64,000 nt of DNA from Chitinophagaceae bacterium (GCA_022841365.1 JALHRP010000014.1:1-64000), one strand, 5' to 3'. Counted from the first letter of the stretch, positions 38,092 through 49,033 are shown. Program-made: numbers and translations. The notes: generated by a model from the letters alone, not told the origin.

Positions 38092-39615
38092 TTATCTCAG
38101 GTTAAAAAATATTCCCGGAATTCTTCTGCTTCCACCTGGTCCGCTTGCACGGATTTCATCGAGCGTAATGGTTGTTCCGGGTTTTGCTTTGTTAATTAAA
38201 TCCTGAACGGGTGCAAAACTGTTGCCGGAAACCTGTCTGAACTGAGGATCAGGGAAACCTGCTCCGGTTAAGTAAATCACATAACCTGTTACGGTAAATG
38301 TAACTCCTTCAAACACGAAGTTTTCTAATTCTGCACGTACACCCTGCTGTGCTTTAAACACATTCGACTGCATTACACCGCCTTTGCTTGCACCAACCAT
38401 AGCAACAGGATCAGGTACATTTTTTACCCGGAATTCAAAGCTGCTGGTTCTACCATCTGCATTTACTGTTACAGTTGCTTTACCGGGAGAACTTGGTTTG
38501 GAGATATAACGGCCGGGAGCAATTTTGCTTAAAGATCCATTATTGATACTTACAGTTACTTTTTCATCACCAACACTTCCGCCACTTACTGCCAGTTCGT
38601 TTTCCAGTCCAATGTAAAGCACTTTCACTTTTTCAGCACTTACAAAGGCTCCGGTAGCTGTACCAACAGTATAATTAATGGTTGTTGTTTTTGATTGAGG
38701 ATTACCATCCTGATCGGTATAGTTTACTACAACGTTTACTGATCCGCTGGTGCTGCCCACTTTAATTTTACGTACAGCCAATCCTTTTTCATTTAACGAA
38801 ACGGGACTGCCTGCAATAGAAACTGTAGGGAGTTTTGTTTTGCTGAACGCACCCAAACCAGCTGTTACTTCCAGTTCCTGACCGGGGAATAAATACGTTG
38901 TGCTTGCACCCACAATTGGTTCAAACGCATCAAAACGAACAACTACCTGACCAACACGGTTGTGAAATTCATTCACCATCCGGTTCTCGGTTGTCTTTAC
39001 ATCGTTTTGAAATTTGCTGAGCATGGTTAATGCAGCAACGGTTGGAGTCATATGAAAATAAGCCGAAGCCCAGGTTACTTTACCCATTTGACGGGTATTT
39101 GACTTTGGAATTTCAGTATTGATGGGCAGATTGTTTTCAAACATCTTGGCTACTTCAGGATCAATAGCAAGCATGGCTTTTTTAAATTCGGCCAACTTGA
39201 TACGCAGCTTTTCACCTTCGCCCTGCTTATCCATGATACGTGTAGAGATATCAATATTATCTTCTTTAAATGTAGAGTTAGGATCTGCCGGATTAAAACC
39301 TGCTTCAGTTTTAATTTTGGTTTTAATGGCTTCAATATAATCGTACATTTCTTTTGTTAAACGGGTAGCTGTTTCAGCCTTTGGCATCCATACTTCAGCT
39401 TTTGCTTTTGATTCGGGTGCCTGCAGTTTTAATTTAAACGATTCCATGATCGTTCCGGTTGATCTGTCAACAACTGTATTGGTTGAGGTGAGACTGTTAT
39501 CTACAACTTTAAAAGCATTGATGATTTCTGCTGATACGTTCAGTGCTAACAAGGCTGTTAACACCAGATACATCAGGTTAATCATCTTCTGCCGGGGCTC
39601 TTTAGGTAGTGCCAT
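38092..39615 (-). CDS. gldM: type IX secretion / gliding motility protein GldM (PorM)
   Basis: MALPKEPRQKMINLMYLVLTALLALNVSAEIINAFKVVDNSL. Confidence 0.97.
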   Translation of the reverse strand: MALPKEPRQKMINLMYLVLTALLALNVSAEIINAFKVVDNSLTSTNTVVDRSTGTIMESFKLKLQAPESKAKAEVWMPKAETATRLTKEMYDYIEAIKTKIKTEAGFNPADPNSTFKEDNIDISTRIMDKQGEGEKLRIKLAEFKKAMLAIDPEVAKMFENNLPINTEIPKSNTRQMGKVTWASAYFHMTPTVAALTMLSKFQNDVKTTENRMVNEFHNRVGQVVVRFDAFEPIVGASTTYLFPGQELEVTAGLGAFSKTKLPTVSIAGSPVSLNEKGLAVRKIKVGSTSGSVNVVVNYTDQDGNPQSKTTTINYTVGTATGAFVSAEKVKVLYIGLENELAVSGGSVGDEKVTVSINNGSLSKIAPGRYISKPSSPGKATVTVNADGRTSSFEFRVKNVPDPVAMVGASKGGVMQSNVFKAQQGVRAELENFVFEGVTFTVTGYVIYLTGAGFPDPQFRQVSGNSFAPVQDLINKAKPGTTITLDEIRASGPGGSRRIPGIFFNLR

Positions 39616-39670
39616 GATGTTTCGGATTTTGGTTTTAAGTCAGGTAATAGTTTGGTTCGTCTGTTGTTAA

Positions 39671-40414
39671 TTAACGTCCTTGCATCGCATTGATCATGTT
39701 ACCGTAAATATTATTCAGGGTACCCAGGTTTTTAGCGAGTGATGAAATTTGATCATGTGCTCTCTTTGCATCTTCAACACTTCCCTGCATGGCTTCGCCG
39801 GCCTGTGCCAGATTACCATAGAACTTGTTCATTGTTTTAAGATGATTATTGGTATCCTGTAATTCCAATTCGTAGATGGTATTTAAAGACCCGAGATTTT
39901 TTGTCATTACCTGTACCTGCTCATGATACGCTTTTGTACCTTCTGCAGCGAGGTTAAAAGAAGATACCGTTGCAGCTGCCTGCTGATATGCATCTTTCAT
40001 ACTGCCTAAAACAGTTGCGGCTTCTTTTGATTTTGCACTCAGTTCGCCGGTTGATGCAACCACATCGCTTACATCTTTAATACCGCCAACAGTTGAGTTT
40101 AATTTAGAAAAGTTTTCGCCCAGGCTGCGGAGGCTTGATGGAGTAATTTCAGCATCCTGCATCATTTTATCTAATGAAGCAAGTGCAGGTGTTCCTTTAG
40201 CAGCAACAGGACCGTGATCACTTAAACCATAGCCTTGCGTTGCCAGATAAGCGTACACTAAGAAAATACCTGCTTCAGTTAAAAGGCCTATCGTTAACAT
40301 CATATCTGCAATGGGTAAGTGAAGAATTTTTGCCCATGCGCCAAAGATTACAACTGCAGCACCTGCAGAAACGATGATGTTCGTGATTTTTTCGGTTGAT
40401 TTTGAAACTGCCAT
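39671..40414 (-). CDS. gldL: type IX secretion / gliding motility protein GldL (PorL)
   Basis: VVIFGAWAKILHLPIADMMLTIGLLTEAGIFLVYA two-TM motor protein N-terminus. Confidence 0.95.
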   Translation of the reverse strand: MAVSKSTEKITNIIVSAGAAVVIFGAWAKILHLPIADMMLTIGLLTEAGIFLVYAYLATQGYGLSDHGPVAAKGTPALASLDKMMQDAEITPSSLRSLGENFSKLNSTVGGIKDVSDVVASTGELSAKSKEAATVLGSMKDAYQQAAATVSSFNLAAEGTKAYHEQVQVMTKNLGSLNTIYELELQDTNNHLKTMNKFYGNLAQAGEAMQGSVEDAKRAHDQISSLAKNLGTLNNIYGNMINAMQGR

Positions 40415-40527
40415 AAGAGTTGGTTTTAAAAAGATGATTCGAAAATGGTGGTGATTAGGTTCAAAAGCTTTGCTTTTGGTCTATTATTAATTGGGTTTAC
40501 AAAAAAAATGAATGGTTACGGGATTAC

Positions 40528-41796
40528 TTAACGTTTGCGCATTACAGCCGGTAAGTCAATAACACAACGGAAGCCTACATAAGACTTTGCAGTGTCCTGA
40601 TACTCGTAATTACGGGTACTGGTTTGCAGGAAATAACCTACACTCTGCCAGCTTCCGCCACGTACTACTTTACGTTTCATACGGGGAGGATCGCTATCCT
40701 TTGCGTTGTAACGGATATCCGGATTCATGTCATGTGCAAAGTTGTAGCCGCCTTCATAGTAAAGAGAGCTGGTCCACTCAGCAACATTCCCTGCCATGTT
40801 ATACAAACCAAAATCATTTGGCCAGTATGCATCAGCACGTACGGTATAAAAACCTCCGTCTTCAGGATAGTTACCACGGCCGGGTTTAAAGTTGGCCATT
40901 AAACATCCTTTTTTGTTACGGAGATAATAGTTACCCCATGGGAACATAGATTGTGAACGACCGCCACGTGCAGCATATTCCCACTCTGCTTCTGTGGGTA
41001 AACGGAAGTTTGATTCGGTGGCTTTATTCTTACTTTCTAAAAAGTTATTGAGATATCTTGAACGCCAGTTACAGAATGCAGCAGCCTGTTTCCAGGTAAC
41101 ACCAACTACAGGATAATTTGCAAATGCAGGATGTGCAAAGTAGCGCTGACTCATTGGTTCGTTATAGCTGTAAGAGAAATCACGTACCCAAACCAATGTA
41201 TCAGGATAAACCTTGATTGGATTTTTGATAATGAATTTTGAACGGGGTTCATTGGGTTTACGGTAAGCAGCGGCTTTATAGTCCACATACTCTTCCTGGT
41301 AAACTAATTTATCAGGATCTATTTCCATTTTACCGAAGATACGGTCGTCCGGAGCCATCATCATAGAACCGAGTTTTTCATACACGTTCTTTTCTTTCCA
41401 GATGCCATTGGCTTTTTTCCAGTCAATACCGTTTGTCTTTGGATCAATATAACCCAATACAGTAGCTGCAATTGAATCTCTTACCCAAAATACAAACTGC
41501 TTGTATTCGCTGTTGGTAATTTCAGTTGCATCCATCCAGAAGCCACTGATTGAAACCTGACGGTTACGGGCGGTGTAAGCATAGTTGATATCCTCATCAC
41601 TCGGGCCCATGTGAAACGTTCCCTGCGGAATGTGTACCATACCAATAGGTTTGGTAAGACCGGCAGGTGCGCCATAACTGGCACCAACCAACTGACCATT
41701 GTTTGCAGACTTGGTAGACGATTTAGATTTCCCGCAACTTGCAGCAAGTACGGTTAGGGCGGCGATTGTAAGGCAACTTAACAGTTGGTTCTTCAT
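40528..41796 (-). CDS. gldK: type IX secretion lipoprotein GldK (PorK), SUMF1/FGE-like
   Basis: Lipobox LAASCGK; FHMGPSDEDINYAYTARNRQVSISGFWMDATEITNSEYKQFV; VVRGGSWQSV. Confidence 0.95.
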   Translation of the reverse strand: MKNQLLSCLTIAALTVLAASCGKSKSSTKSANNGQLVGASYGAPAGLTKPIGMVHIPQGTFHMGPSDEDINYAYTARNRQVSISGFWMDATEITNSEYKQFVFWVRDSIAATVLGYIDPKTNGIDWKKANGIWKEKNVYEKLGSMMMAPDDRIFGKMEIDPDKLVYQEEYVDYKAAAYRKPNEPRSKFIIKNPIKVYPDTLVWVRDFSYSYNEPMSQRYFAHPAFANYPVVGVTWKQAAAFCNWRSRYLNNFLESKNKATESNFRLPTEAEWEYAARGGRSQSMFPWGNYYLRNKKGCLMANFKPGRGNYPEDGGFYTVRADAYWPNDFGLYNMAGNVAEWTSSLYYEGGYNFAHDMNPDIRYNAKDSDPPRMKRKVVRGGSWQSVGYFLQTSTRNYEYQDTAKSYVGFRCVIDLPAVMRKR

Positions 41797-41830
41797 TGTT
41801 AAGAATTTAATTTTCTTATTAGGTATTGGA

Positions 41831-41838
41831 CAAATGTA
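41831..41838 (-). promoter_or_regulatory. TAnnTTTG -7 element candidate upstream of gldK
   Basis: Minus strand TACATTTG; 34 nt upstream of ATG. -33 element not clear. Confidence 0.4.
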
Positions 41839-41925
41839 AGAATTCCCTGAGGGAGATTCTTCACAATTTATCGCAATGCTAATATTATTTTTTTAAAGTT
41901 CAAAATGATTTGAGCGTACTTTTTC

Positions 41926-44019
41926 TTAACGATTTGTGATCTCTTTTATTGTATTATAAGCCATTTCACTTAGAAGTTGCTGTATTATCAAGGGGTTGGC
42001 GGTTGGAGCCATACATTCATATTCCTTACAGAGAAAAAAGCAGGTTTCATCATTTTTAGTACTTTTCTCTATCAATAACGGGAAATTACGGTTGCTTTCT
42101 GCAGCAGCCTGAATAACCAGATTGGGCACATACAGTGCAAGCAAAAGATCCCTTGCTTTTCCGTATCCTTTTCCAACAATTGCCAGCTCATAATATCCTT
42201 TGATGAAATTTAATACCTGAGATGCCCAAACCCCAAAAGAACCGGGATAGCGAACAATGGCCTCCTGCATGCCTGCAATCATTTGAATGCTTTGCTCTTT
42301 CCAGCTTTTTTCATCAAATACAATACCGAGGTAGTTTAAATTAAATGCCATAACTGCATTACCGGAAGGCACTGCCCCATCATACACTTCTTTTTTACGA
42401 ACAATGACATCTTGCTGACCCACAGGGTTAAAGAAAAAATAGCCTGTTTCTTCCTCACTGAAATGAAGCAGAACATATTTGGTAAGCTGTTTTGCTTTTT
42501 CTAGCCACGCTGTATCAGATGTTATTTCCTGTAAAGCAATCAACGCCTGTATTACGTAAGCATAATCATCCAGAAAGGCCGGATACCTTGCAACGCCTTC
42601 TTTATATACATGTGCCATGGACCCGTTCATGTGACTGAATTTTTCCAAAAGAAAATTCATATTGTTAACTGCGGCCGACCTGTATGCTTCAATACCCAAA
42701 GCTGCAAAGGCTTTACAGTAAGCTGTATTCATCAACGCATTCCAGCTTAAAATAATTTTATCATCGAGCAACGGAGCAATTCGTGTTGTTCTTTTTTCAA
42801 GTAACATGCTTAAGCAATGTTGCATGCGCTTTTCAAATGCAGCAAGATCCAGTTGGTTTCTGCTGCATAACTCTTCTTTGCTTCGTAATGTTCTGAGGAT
42901 GTTGACGCCCTCCCAGTTGCCTTCTTCAGATACATCGTAATAGCTGCAGAACAGATCAGCATCTTCTTTCAGCAGCTCATCTATTTCCTGTTTAGACCAG
43001 GTGTAATATTTTCCTTCCACTCCTTCACTGTCTGCATCCAATGCTGAATAGAATCCATTTTCTGGAGAGGTCATTTCCCGATTGATAAATTGCAATGTTT
43101 CAATAATCGTTTTACGGTAAATTTCTTTTTTGGTGATTTGATACGCTTCACTCAATGTTGTTACCAGCAGGGCATTATCGTACAGCATTTTTTCAAAGTG
43201 AGGTGCAAGCCATTCCCTGTCTGTACTGTAACGTGCAAATCCTCCGCCTGCATGATCATAAATACCTCCTTCTATCATTTTATCCAGACTTAAACAAGCC
43301 TGCACAAGTGCTTCCTCATTTTTGGTGTAATGATGATACTGCAGTAAACAACGGATGGTAAAAGTTTGCGGAAATTTCGGAGCCTGACCAAAACCTCCCC
43401 ATTCTTTATCAGCAGACTTCATGATGTTTGCTGCTATTTCATCTGCATGATGTTTTAAAAACAACTCTTCGTTGGGAATATTAACAGAAGTAATTTTCTT
43501 GGTGCCGAAAGCATTTGCATTTTGAAGATGAGCTGTTAATTCATTTGCCTGTTCTTCAATTTCTGAACGTCTTTCCCTAAAAGCATTGGCAACACCATAC
43601 AACACTTCTTTCCATGATGCACGGTTATAAGCTTTCACCGGTGGAAAATAAGTGCCGCCGTAAAAAGGTTTTAAATCAGGTGTAAGAAAAATATTGAGCG
43701 GCCATCCTCCGCTGCCCGTCATGGCCTGCAAAGCGTCCATATACAAATGATCCAGATCAGGGCGCTCTTCACGGTCTACTTTAATATTAATAAAGTGTTT
43801 GTTCATGATGGCGGCCGTTGCTTCATCTTCAAAACTTTCACGTTCCATTACATGACACCAATGGCAGGATGAATAGCCAATACTTAACAGAACAGGTTTG
43901 TCTTCTGCTTTGGCTTTTTCCAAAACCTCACTGTTCCATGCATACCAATCAACAGGGTTGTGTGCATGCTGTAATAAATAAGGACTGGTTTCTTTAGCAA
44001 GATGATTTGTATGCTGCAT
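41926..44019 (-). CDS. thioredoxin domain-containing protein, YyaL/DUF255 (spermatogenesis-associated 20-like)
   Basis: [68 protein letters not shown]. Confidence 0.96.
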   Translation of the reverse strand: MQHTNHLAKETSPYLLQHAHNPVDWYAWNSEVLEKAKAEDKPVLLSIGYSSCHWCHVMERESFEDEATAAIMNKHFINIKVDREERPDLDHLYMDALQAMTGSGGWPLNIFLTPDLKPFYGGTYFPPVKAYNRASWKEVLYGVANAFRERRSEIEEQANELTAHLQNANAFGTKKITSVNIPNEELFLKHHADEIAANIMKSADKEWGGFGQAPKFPQTFTIRCLLQYHHYTKNEEALVQACLSLDKMIEGGIYDHAGGGFARYSTDREWLAPHFEKMLYDNALLVTTLSEAYQITKKEIYRKTIIETLQFINREMTSPENGFYSALDADSEGVEGKYYTWSKQEIDELLKEDADLFCSYYDVSEEGNWEGVNILRTLRSKEELCSRNQLDLAAFEKRMQHCLSMLLEKRTTRIAPLLDDKIILSWNALMNTAYCKAFAALGIEAYRSAAVNNMNFLLEKFSHMNGSMAHVYKEGVARYPAFLDDYAYVIQALIALQEITSDTAWLEKAKQLTKYVLLHFSEEETGYFFFNPVGQQDVIVRKKEVYDGAVPSGNAVMAFNLNYLGIVFDEKSWKEQSIQMIAGMQEAIVRYPGSFGVWASQVLNFIKGYYELAIVGKGYGKARDLLLALYVPNLVIQAAAESNRNFPLLIEKSTKNDETCFFLCKEYECMAPTANPLIIQQLLSEMAYNTIKEITNR

Positions 44020-44091
44020 AGAATAAACGCTGTAAAACAGCTGCAACAAACCTACATCGTTTCATGAATAAAACGGTAGACGTAAACAGGT

Positions 44092-44877
44092 TTACTTGTT
44101 TTGCTGTGCAAGAAATTTGTCTAAAGCAGATACCATGCTTGGAGCCTGTGGATCGGGTGCTTTGATTTCTAATTTGAGTCCGGCTTCTTCAACAGCTTTA
44201 AACGTGTTAACACCAAAAGCGCCAATGAACGTTCCGTTTTGTTTATACTTGGGGAGGTTTTCAAACAAACTGCGTACACCGCTGGGGGTAAAAAAACAAA
44301 TCACATCAAAATCACCTGAAGTGATCAGATCCTTTACATCATTGCTGATGGTTTTATACAAAATAGGTGTTGCAAATTCACAATGATTGTGTCTCAGCCA
44401 ACCCATAATTTCATTGTCCAGATTTTCACTGCAGGGATAAAGAAATTTTTCGTTGCTTTTGTGTTTGTTTACTACATCAAACAAACTTTTATTGGTTCCG
44501 TCTGCACCGTAAAACACCTTTCGCTTACGATATAAAATAAATTTCTGAAGGTATAGCGCAACGGCTTCGGTTATACAGAAATATTTTGTTTCCTGCGAAA
44601 CGGCAATCCGCATTTCTTCACATACTCTGAAAAAATGATCAATGGCGTTGCGGCTGGTGAAAATAACTGCAGTGTATGAAGGAATATCAATCTTTTGTTT
44701 CCGGAATTCTTTGGAGGAGATCCCTTCAATACGGATAAAAGGCTGGAACGACAATTCAAGATTGTACTTCCGGGCAAGATCGTAATAGGGCGATTTTTCA
44801 GATTCTGGCCTCGGTTGGGTAATAAGAATATTTTTGATAGCCTTGTCTTTGGTTGCCTTTGGGCCGTTTTTTTCCAT
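44092..44877 (-). CDS. hemD: uroporphyrinogen-III synthase
   Basis: ILITQPRPESEKSPYYDLARKY; AVIFTSRNAIDHFF; DVICFFTPSGVRSLFEN; FIGAFGVNTFKAVEEAGL. Confidence 0.88.
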   Translation of the reverse strand: MEKNGPKATKDKAIKNILITQPRPESEKSPYYDLARKYNLELSFQPFIRIEGISSKEFRKQKIDIPSYTAVIFTSRNAIDHFFRVCEEMRIAVSQETKYFCITEAVALYLQKFILYRKRKVFYGADGTNKSLFDVVNKHKSNEKFLYPCSENLDNEIMGWLRHNHCEFATPILYKTISNDVKDLITSGDFDVICFFTPSGVRSLFENLPKYKQNGTFIGAFGVNTFKAVEEAGLKLEIKAPDPQAPSMVSALDKFLAQQNK

Positions 44878-44918
44878 ACGTGTTTTTGGAAAATTTCTGC
44901 AAAGGTAAGTACAAATCT

Positions 44919-45818
44919 TTATAAAAACTGAAGGAAGACCTTATACAATATCAGCAAAGGAGCAATTTCAAAGGCCAGAAAAAAGATAAAAAAATGAAAC
45001 CTCCCCACCTTTAAATCAGAATGCACAGGATTATATGCCCGTAAAAAACGATACATAAAAAGCCCTGTTATAATAGAAAGCGATATCGTAACAGCAATTG
45101 CTGCCAACTCTTTTCCTGCAAATGCAATGATTACGATAAATGGAAGTAACAGGACCCCTATTAACTTATTAATTAAAAAAACAATAAATGAATAGGTTTC
45201 GGTTGCATTTCGCATACCAAACAACCAGCCGCTTACACGAAGAAAAAGGTACTTACCCAGATATAAAATTCCAATAATTACACTCGCCAAAAAAGGAATA
45301 AAAAGTTCGGGCACCTGAATAGAAACCTGAAAAAAGGCACACAGCAAATACACATATGTACCGGCAGACACTGCAAAAAAGATATTAAACAGGAGTGATT
45401 GAAGTCCGGATTGCACCAGTTGCTCACGGATTTGATTGACTCTTAATGAAGTTCTGAAAAACACTCTGAACAAATCATTAAAATACCGCTGGTAAGAAAG
45501 CCTCAACAAACCAAACAATAACACCAAACCCAGAACATAATAAAACAACCACTCCTTTCGATTGAGTTCTTTTTCTTTTTCAATAAAAAATTCAGGTGCA
45601 GAAAATAAATTGAGCTGTACCCGTTTTTGTAATACATACCTGCGGCTCGAGTCAAATGAAAGTGCGTTCCTGGTTGATACTGCTTTTGCTGAGTCCGGAT
45701 TTAATGCGGTTGTTTGTAATGCATTTAAACTGTCAGTCTGTTTTTGAATAACAGCCGAATCCTGTGTAAACCCATTGAAACAAGCCAGTAACAGAAGAAT
45801 AAATAAGTTTAAACGCAT
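44919..45818 (-). CDS. DUF4271-like multi-TM membrane protein
   Basis: Signal-like N-terminus, EWLFYYVLGLVLLFGLLRLSYQRYFNDLFRVFFRTSLRVNQIREQL, several TMs; position beside hemD. Confidence 0.75.
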   Translation of the reverse strand: MRLNLFILLLLACFNGFTQDSAVIQKQTDSLNALQTTALNPDSAKAVSTRNALSFDSSRRYVLQKRVQLNLFSAPEFFIEKEKELNRKEWLFYYVLGLVLLFGLLRLSYQRYFNDLFRVFFRTSLRVNQIREQLVQSGLQSLLFNIFFAVSAGTYVYLLCAFFQVSIQVPELFIPFLASVIIGILYLGKYLFLRVSGWLFGMRNATETYSFIVFLINKLIGVLLLPFIVIIAFAGKELAAIAVTISLSIITGLFMYRFLRAYNPVHSDLKVGRFHFFIFFLAFEIAPLLILYKVFLQFL

Positions 45819-45853
45819 GTGGTGATGCAAAAATATGCAAGCAAGTCCATCAC

Positions 45854-47650
45854 TCAGAAAAAATTCACATAGCCGAAATGAATTTTACTTTGGCGCAGAT
45901 TAAAAGACAGATCATTTCGTTTACCGGCCGCAAAAGCAATATTAAAAATACCCGCTTTGGTTTCAAAAGCAAGACCAAGACCACTACCAAGAAAAGTATT
46001 GCTTGTATTTGCAAACTGACTGTTGTTACGTACAGCAGCGGCATCGGTAAACGCATACAGATAGCTGTTTAATCCAATGAGAATGCGGTACTCGGCTGTA
46101 AACACTGCATAGGCCGAAGCGAAAATACTTTCTTCATCAAATCCACGCAGCAACCGAAACCCGCCAATCTGGTACAATTCATTTCTGAAAATACGAGGGC
46201 TCTGCACAAATCCTGCATTAACAGCCGTTTTAAAACTGGTTTGCTTTCCTGTTTTAAAAAATTTTGCAGCATTTACTTTTAACCGGAAAGTGTACGCTTT
46301 TGTACCGAGTGAATCATAGAGTGATTGAAAATTGAAAGCGGGGTTCATCGGGTCTTTGATACCGGTAATATTGCTGTTGGGCTTTATTCTTCTGATACCT
46401 GCTGAAGCTGTAAACTTGAGATCAACCCCTTTTCTTGGATTAAACCGGTAATCGGTATTGTACCATTCGTATTCGATGCCGATATTGGATGTGCGTTGAT
46501 CTACCTGATCGGGTAAGCGTTTACTGGAAAGGATGGCATTGGTATCAATCGAAATTAAATTAGAAACAAACTGCTGGTAAAAAACCTTTCCACTTTTATT
46601 TCCTCCAAAGGAATATTGTACACCGAGTTGCAGATTAATATTCAGGAAGCTGCTGTCTTTCTTAAATCCATCAAACGCAAAATCAACTCCAAAAGCCGAG
46701 CCCAGTAAAAAAGGCTGCTGGTATGCCAGTTGCAATCTGGGCGACTGCACCTGAATTTGCTGAAAAATAATTCCCAGTGTTTCTCCCAAACCAAAGCCGT
46801 TACGCAGGTTCAGATTAAAATCACCCGTTACCAGTAACTTATTATTACCTGCAGGATCGGTGGTTGGTAAAAAGCCAACCAGCCCGTTAATCTGACTGCT
46901 TTTTTTATCCTTTAAATACAGATTTACAATGGAGCCTGTTCCTAAAAAACTCATGTTCCACTTTTGTTCTTCGGATATATAGGGCAGCAGCAAGAGTTTG
47001 GGACTTATTTTTAATAAGGCTTGTTTTTGATAAAGGGCACCTTGCGGCAATTCTAAAAACCGCTGCAGAAAACGGTTGCTGATTTTAGCATCGCCATATA
47101 CTCTGATGCTGTCAATTTTATACAATGGCCCTTTATCAATTTTAAGCTGTGCATGAACAGAATCGTTTCGCAAATCAAAACTGTCGAGAAAAACATTGGC
47201 AAACGGATAGCCTGTGTTTTCAAGTTTATCTAACAAACGTTGCTGCAGCAGTTGTACTGCTGCAAAATCAAGCGGCTGTTGTTGAAAATTTTTTGCCCTG
47301 TAACCGGAGGCAGATAATAATTCGGGAGAGATGGAAGAAATGTCAAGCTTCGTCCATAAATATCTTCTGCCCAAAAACAGAAGCACCTCCGCCATGGATG
47401 AATCCATTTTAATTGAATCGACTGAAGCTGTTATAAATCCTTTCTTCTGAAGAAAGCCGGTTAACTGAAAAATATATTGCGTGCATACAATTTTGTCTTC
47501 GAAGCCGGTTTCAAGTCCGAGTGAAGTTGCCACATCAACCGTATCGGCAAACCGATACTTCAACTGATATTTTTTTTCCTGTGCATGACTGATGAACAGC
47601 AAACCACTGCAAATACAGAACAGAAGAACAGTTTTACAGTTTGCTTTCAT
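45854..47650 (-). CDS. BamA/TamA (Omp85) family outer membrane protein
   Basis: POTRA-like N-terminal half, barrel with NAGFVQSPRIFRNELYQIGGFRLLRGFDEESIFASAYAVFTAEYR (RGF-type motif), terminal KIHFGYVNFF. Confidence 0.85.
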   Translation of the reverse strand: MKANCKTVLLFCICSGLLFISHAQEKKYQLKYRFADTVDVATSLGLETGFEDKIVCTQYIFQLTGFLQKKGFITASVDSIKMDSSMAEVLLFLGRRYLWTKLDISSISPELLSASGYRAKNFQQQPLDFAAVQLLQQRLLDKLENTGYPFANVFLDSFDLRNDSVHAQLKIDKGPLYKIDSIRVYGDAKISNRFLQRFLELPQGALYQKQALLKISPKLLLLPYISEEQKWNMSFLGTGSIVNLYLKDKKSSQINGLVGFLPTTDPAGNNKLLVTGDFNLNLRNGFGLGETLGIIFQQIQVQSPRLQLAYQQPFLLGSAFGVDFAFDGFKKDSSFLNINLQLGVQYSFGGNKSGKVFYQQFVSNLISIDTNAILSSKRLPDQVDQRTSNIGIEYEWYNTDYRFNPRKGVDLKFTASAGIRRIKPNSNITGIKDPMNPAFNFQSLYDSLGTKAYTFRLKVNAAKFFKTGKQTSFKTAVNAGFVQSPRIFRNELYQIGGFRLLRGFDEESIFASAYAVFTAEYRILIGLNSYLYAFTDAAAVRNNSQFANTSNTFLGSGLGLAFETKAGIFNIAFAAGKRNDLSFNLRQSKIHFGYVNFF

Positions 47651-47702
47651 TTTTTGATACACGAACAGTTAGTTTTGCAGATTCAATTAATAAAATTAAG
47701 CT

Positions 47703-47755
47703 TTGGCAGGCATTTGTATACACATTCCGCTTTACAGACAGGTTTACCTGCCGAA
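47703..47755 (+). repeat. Degenerate upstream copy of the hemW start region
   Basis: TTGGCAGGCATTTGTATACACATTCCGCTTTACAGACAGG vs hemW ATGGCAGGCATTTACATTCATATTCCGTTTTGCAGGCAGG (47784..); 81 bp apart, same frame. Confidence 0.8.
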
Positions 47756-47783
47756 AAATAAAACACACATTATTTAATATCGA

Positions 47784-48920
47784 ATGGCAGGCATTTACAT
47801 TCATATTCCGTTTTGCAGGCAGGCCTGTACTTACTGCAATTTTCATTTCAGTACAAGTCTGCACTATAAAAACGATTTTCTTGTTGCTTTATTGAAGGAG
47901 ATTGAAATACAAGCGCAACCATCAAGCAGTTATCTGCACAATCAGCCCATAGAAACCATTTACTTTGGTGGCGGAACCCCCAGCCTGCTTTCTACTGAAG
48001 AAGTAAAAACAATTCTTGATACCATCCATTCATTGTATCAGGTAAATCCCAATGCAGAAATCACATTAGAAGCTAATCCCGATGATGTAACAGATGAAAA
48101 ACTGTACGGATGGAAAACAGGCGGCATTAACCGGTTAAGCATCGGTATTCAATCGTTATTTGACGATGACCTGCAGTGGATGAACCGTGCACATACAGCA
48201 ACAGAGGCCAAACAAGTGATTCAGAAAGCAAGAAATGCAGGTTTTGAAACATTTACTGTTGACTTGATTTACGGAACTCCCGGTTTAAGCGATGAAAAAT
48301 GGAAACAAAATCTTGACTGGGTGATTGAACAGCAGATAACACATCTCTCCTGCTACGCATTAACAGTTGAAGAAAAAACTCCGTTAGATAAACAAATCCG
48401 TCTGCACCAAAAAAAAGATATTGATGCTGAGCAACAAAGCAGACAGTTTCTTTTTTTAATGGACTATATGCAACAGGCGGGCTTTGAACATTATGAAATT
48501 TCAAATTTTGCACAGCCCGGTCACCGGGGTAAACATAACAGCAGTTACTGGCATGGCGCACATTATCTGGGACTGGGACCATCGGCACATTCTTACAACG
48601 GCAGCAGCAGACAATGGAATGTAGCAAACAACCAACAGTATATTCAATCTCTTTCACAAAATAGTATTCCGTTTGAAAAAGAAGAGCTCACCAAAAAACA
48701 GCAGTTGAATGAATATGTAATGACGAGTCTGCGTTTATTAGAAGGTTGTGACCTGCATCTGGTGCAGAAACAATTTGGAGAAACAGGAGCAAGCCGATTG
48801 AAAGCCGCATCCAATGCATTTCAACAAATCAAGTGGCTTACTGAAATAAACAATCATCTCATTTTAACAAGAGAAGGAAAATTATTTGCAGACAGGATTG
48901 CGTCGGAGTTGTTTGTATAA
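47784..48920 (+). CDS. hemW: radical SAM family heme chaperone HemW
   Basis: MAGIYIHIPFCRQACTYCNFHFS; IETIYFGGGTPSLL; GPSAHSY. Confidence 0.95.
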   Translation: MAGIYIHIPFCRQACTYCNFHFSTSLHYKNDFLVALLKEIEIQAQPSSSYLHNQPIETIYFGGGTPSLLSTEEVKTILDTIHSLYQVNPNAEITLEANPDDVTDEKLYGWKTGGINRLSIGIQSLFDDDLQWMNRAHTATEAKQVIQKARNAGFETFTVDLIYGTPGLSDEKWKQNLDWVIEQQITHLSCYALTVEEKTPLDKQIRLHQKKDIDAEQQSRQFLFLMDYMQQAGFEHYEISNFAQPGHRGKHNSSYWHGAHYLGLGPSAHSYNGSSRQWNVANNQQYIQSLSQNSIPFEKEELTKKQQLNEYVMTSLRLLEGCDLHLVQKQFGETGASRLKAASNAFQQIKWLTEINNHLILTREGKLFADRIASELFV

Positions 48921-49033
48921 TCATCTTCCAAAAGCAAATACAAAACATGCTGCATCAATCAAAAATTGTATGCTGTAAATCTACCCGTGAATAATCTGAT
49001 TTGAGAATGAAAAGAAACCTGAGAAAATAAAAT

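Noticed and set aside
47641-47895. 84 aa plus-strand ORF spanning hemW start
   Set aside because: Out-of-frame reading; its internal repeat (WQAFVYTFRFTDRF / WQAFTFIFRFAGRP) is only the trace of the DNA duplication reported as a finding.
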